A stretch of DNA of 7,417 nucleotides, taken from positions 1-7,417 of the forward strand of contig FR878718.1 of NCBI GenBank assembly GCA_000434535.1, written 5' to 3'. The notes beneath the pieces were generated by a model. The model searched no databases. It was not told where the DNA came from and worked only from the letters and a program-made list of their open reading frames with translations. The translations under genes were made by a program, and so were the position numbers. Below are positions 5,724-7,417 of the stretch, piece by piece. This DNA comes from Collinsella sp. CAG:166. Lineage in GTDB: Bacteria > Actinomycetota > Coriobacteriia > Coriobacteriales > Coriobacteriaceae. The first letter of the stretch is position 1. The number at the start of each line of letters is the position of its first letter.

Positions 5724-6872
5724 ATGAGTAAGAAAGAATGCATCGCGATGCTCCTCGCAGGAGGACAGGGCAGCCGATTGGGGGCACTCACCCAAAAGAT
5801 CGCTAAGCCGGCGGTTAGCTTTGGTGGCAAGTTCCGCATTATCGACTTTTCGCTGTCCAACTGCTCCAACTCGGGTATCGACACGGTGGGCGTTCTGACG
5901 CAGTATCGCCCCTACCTGCTGCATGCCTACGTGGGCTCCGGCGAGGCTTGGGATCTGGACAGCCGCGACGGCGGCGTTTCGATCCTGCCGCCGTACGAGA
6001 CGCAGACCGGCGGCGCATGGTATGCGGGCACGGCCGACGCCATTACGCAGAACCTCGACTACATCAAAGCCAACGACCCCAAGTACGTCCTGATTCTTTC
6101 GGGCGATCACCTGTATCGCATGGACTACCGCAAGATGCTCAAGACGCACATTGAGAACAACGCCGACCTCACGGTGAGCGTTATGCCCGTGCCTTGGGAA
6201 GAGGCCAGCCGCTTTGGCATCCTGACCACCGACCCCGAGGACGGCCGCATCACCAAGTTCACCGAGAAGCCCGATAAGCCCGATTCGAACCTCGCGTCCA
6301 TGGGCATCTACATCTTCTCGGCAGACGTGCTGATCGAGGCGCTCGAAGAGGACGCTCTGGACCAGCGCTCGAGCCACGACTTTGGCAAGGACATCATCCC
6401 CAAGCTGCTCGGCGAGGGCAAGCGCCTGTACAGCTACGAGTTCCACGGCTTTTGGAAGGACGTCGGCACCATCGCCAGCTTCCACGAGACCTCGATGGAC
6501 CTGCTGGGCAACAACCCCGAGTTCGATCTGTTCGACAAGCACTTCCCCATCATGTCCAACATCACCACGCGTCCGCCGCACTACATTGGCCCGGACGGAC
6601 GCCTGGACGACTGCCTGGTCTCCAACGGCTGCAAGATCTACGGCACCGCTCGCCACTCGATCCTTTCGACCGATGTCATCATCGAGGAGCGCGCAGTGGT
6701 CGAGGACTCCGTGCTGCTGCCGGGTGCGCACGTTAAGAGCGGCGCGCACATCTGCCGCGCTATTTTGGGCGAGAACTCCACGGTCGAAGAGGGCGTGAAG
6801 CTCGGCTCTGTCGATACCACCAAGGATACGGCCGTCGTTGGAAATGACGTCGTTATCGGGAAGGGGGAATGA
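5724..6872 (+). CDS. glgC: Glucose-1-phosphate adenylyltransferase (ADP-glucose pyrophosphorylase), catalytic subunit
   Basis: GlgC makes ADP-glucose and pyrophosphate from ATP and glucose-1-phosphate, the committed step of bacterial glycogen synthesis. The 382 residues are normal for Firmicutes-type GlgC, which is shorter than the roughly 430 of E. coli. The N-terminal nucleotidyltransferase domain has the ATP loop LLAGGQGSRLG (10-20), AKPAVSFGGKFRIIDF (27-42), the SGDH motif with probable catalytic D128 (equivalent to D142 of E. coli), and FTEKP with K182 for glucose-1-phosphate binding. The C-terminal third has the short hydrophobic repeats of a left-handed beta-helix (for example SVLLPGAHVKSGAHI). 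All catalytic positions are present, in contrast to the glgD product just downstream. The start is fixed by GAAGGAG six bases upstream. Only four bases separate its TGA from the glgD ATG, indicating translational coupling and joint expression. Confidence 0.97.
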   Translation: MSKKECIAMLLAGGQGSRLGALTQKIAKPAVSFGGKFRIIDFSLSNCSNSGIDTVGVLTQYRPYLLHAYVGSGEAWDLDSRDGGVSILPPYETQTGGAWYAGTADAITQNLDYIKANDPKYVLILSGDHLYRMDYRKMLKTHIENNADLTVSVMPVPWEEASRFGILTTDPEDGRITKFTEKPDKPDSNLASMGIYIFSADVLIEALEEDALDQRSSHDFGKDIIPKLLGEGKRLYSYEFHGFWKDVGTIASFHETSMDLLGNNPEFDLFDKHFPIMSNITTRPPHYIGPDGRLDDCLVSNGCKIYGTARHSILSTDVIIEERAVVEDSVLLPGAHVKSGAHICRAILGENSTVEEGVKLGSVDTTKDTAVVGNDVVIGKGE

Positions 6873-6876
6873 TCCG

Positions 6877-7417
6877 ATGATCAATCGCAAGGCCATCGGT
6901 TATATCACCGCTAACTACTCTTCGACCTACGGCAGCGTGCTGCTCAAGGACCGCCCCATCGCGTCCGTTCCGTTTTTGGGCCGCTACCGTCTGATCGATT
7001 TCCCGCTGTCCAACATGATGAATGCCGGCATTAAGACCGTCGGCGTCGTCATGCCGGGCAACTACCGCTCGCTGATCGACCACGTGGGCTCGGGCAAGGA
7101 CTGGGGCCTGGACCGCAAGAAGGGCGGCCTGTTCATGGTTCCCGGCAACGCGTATGGCACCACCAAGGGCGGCATGCGTTTCTTGCTGCGCGACATCATC
7201 TCCAACAAGACGCTGTTCCAGCGCTCGGACAAGCCCTACGTTGTGATGATGGGCACCAACATCATCTTTAACATGGACCTCAACACCATCATCGACGCGC
7301 ACGAGAACTCCGGTGCCCAGATGACCGTGGTGTACTGCAAGGCCACGCACAACGTCGATGACGAGACCAAACTCGAAATTAACGAGAACGGCCGCCTAAC
7401 GGGCGTGAGCGCCGGCG
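6877..7417 (+). CDS. glgD: GlgD, ADP-glucose pyrophosphorylase-like regulatory subunit, 3' end cut by window edge
   Basis: 180 codons are visible from the ATG at 6877; family members are about 360-380 residues, so roughly half is present. The fold aligns with GlgC (GRYRLIDFPLSNMMNAGI against GKFRIIDFSLSNCSNSGI), but the ATP loop GGxGxxL is replaced by ITANYSSTYGS, and the catalytic Asp of SGDH aligns with N128 in MGTNIIFNMD. These losses are the known hallmarks of GlgD. In Firmicutes, GlgD forms a heteromer with GlgC and alters its activity; the same role here is inferred. A purine-rich site (AGGGGGAA, 6862-6869) inside the end of glgC serves as ribosome-binding site, and the four-base gap suggests coupled translation, which would suit subunits of one complex. 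It is not a decayed pseudogene: the frame is intact with the operon's codon use. Confidence 0.93.
   Translation, partial: MINRKAIGYITANYSSTYGSVLLKDRPIASVPFLGRYRLIDFPLSNMMNAGIKTVGVVMPGNYRSLIDHVGSGKDWGLDRKKGGLFMVPGNAYGTTKGGMRFLLRDIISNKTLFQRSDKPYVVMMGTNIIFNMDLNTIIDAHENSGAQMTVVYCKATHNVDDETKLEINENGRLTGVSAG

Noticed and set aside
3069..6896. A 1275-codon stop-free frame on the minus strand, antisense to glgP and glgC
   Set aside because: It mirrors genes with intact catalytic motifs. In GC-rich DNA that avoids TTA, CTA and TCA codons, long antisense frames arise routinely. The translation is Val/Leu/Gly/His-rich with no recognisable domain.

Overview
The window is a high-GC stretch of bacterial chromosome carrying most of a glycogen operon. 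The forward gene order is branching enzyme (glgB), glycogen phosphorylase (glgP), ADP-glucose pyrophosphorylase (glgC) and its paralogue glgD. A partial gene for a HAD-family phosphatase or phosphomutase runs the other way at the left edge. The codon use is G/C-rich at third positions. Together with a Firmicutes-style glgC-glgD pair and a Lys/Ala-rich basic tail on GlgB, this best fits an actinobacterium of class Coriobacteriia, perhaps a Collinsella relative. That placement is inference from the sequence's character; nothing here proves it.

Layout. Positions 1-504 (minus) hold the first 168 codons of a HAD hydrolase cut by the window edge. Positions 505-835 form a divergent, comparatively AT-rich regulatory region. 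Its left half holds repeated TGGTAAA/TTTACCA half-sites, including a perfect 10+10 bp inverted repeat. Its right half (716-834) can fold into several consecutive stem-loops just ahead of glgB. Positions 836-3094 are glgB, 3189-5615 glgP, 5724-6872 glgC, and 6877 to the right edge is glgD (incomplete). The gaps are 94, 108 and 4 bp, all on one strand, and no obvious U-tailed terminator was seen between them, so one transcription unit is likely.

How the genes work together. GlgC makes ADP-glucose from glucose-1-phosphate and ATP, and GlgD is most likely its catalytically weak regulatory partner. GlgB adds alpha-1,6 branches to the growing glucan. GlgP releases glucose-1-phosphate from the chain ends. 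A glycogen synthase (glgA) and a debranching enzyme are not in the window. The HAD enzyme could act on a sugar phosphate in the same metabolism, but its substrate cannot be told from the sequence.

The core is a recognisable pathway rather than a new system. The points most worth a second look are the possible structured leader of glgB, the inverted-repeat operator cluster, a glycine in GlgB where the family normally has an active-site histidine, and the histone-H1-like tail on GlgB.
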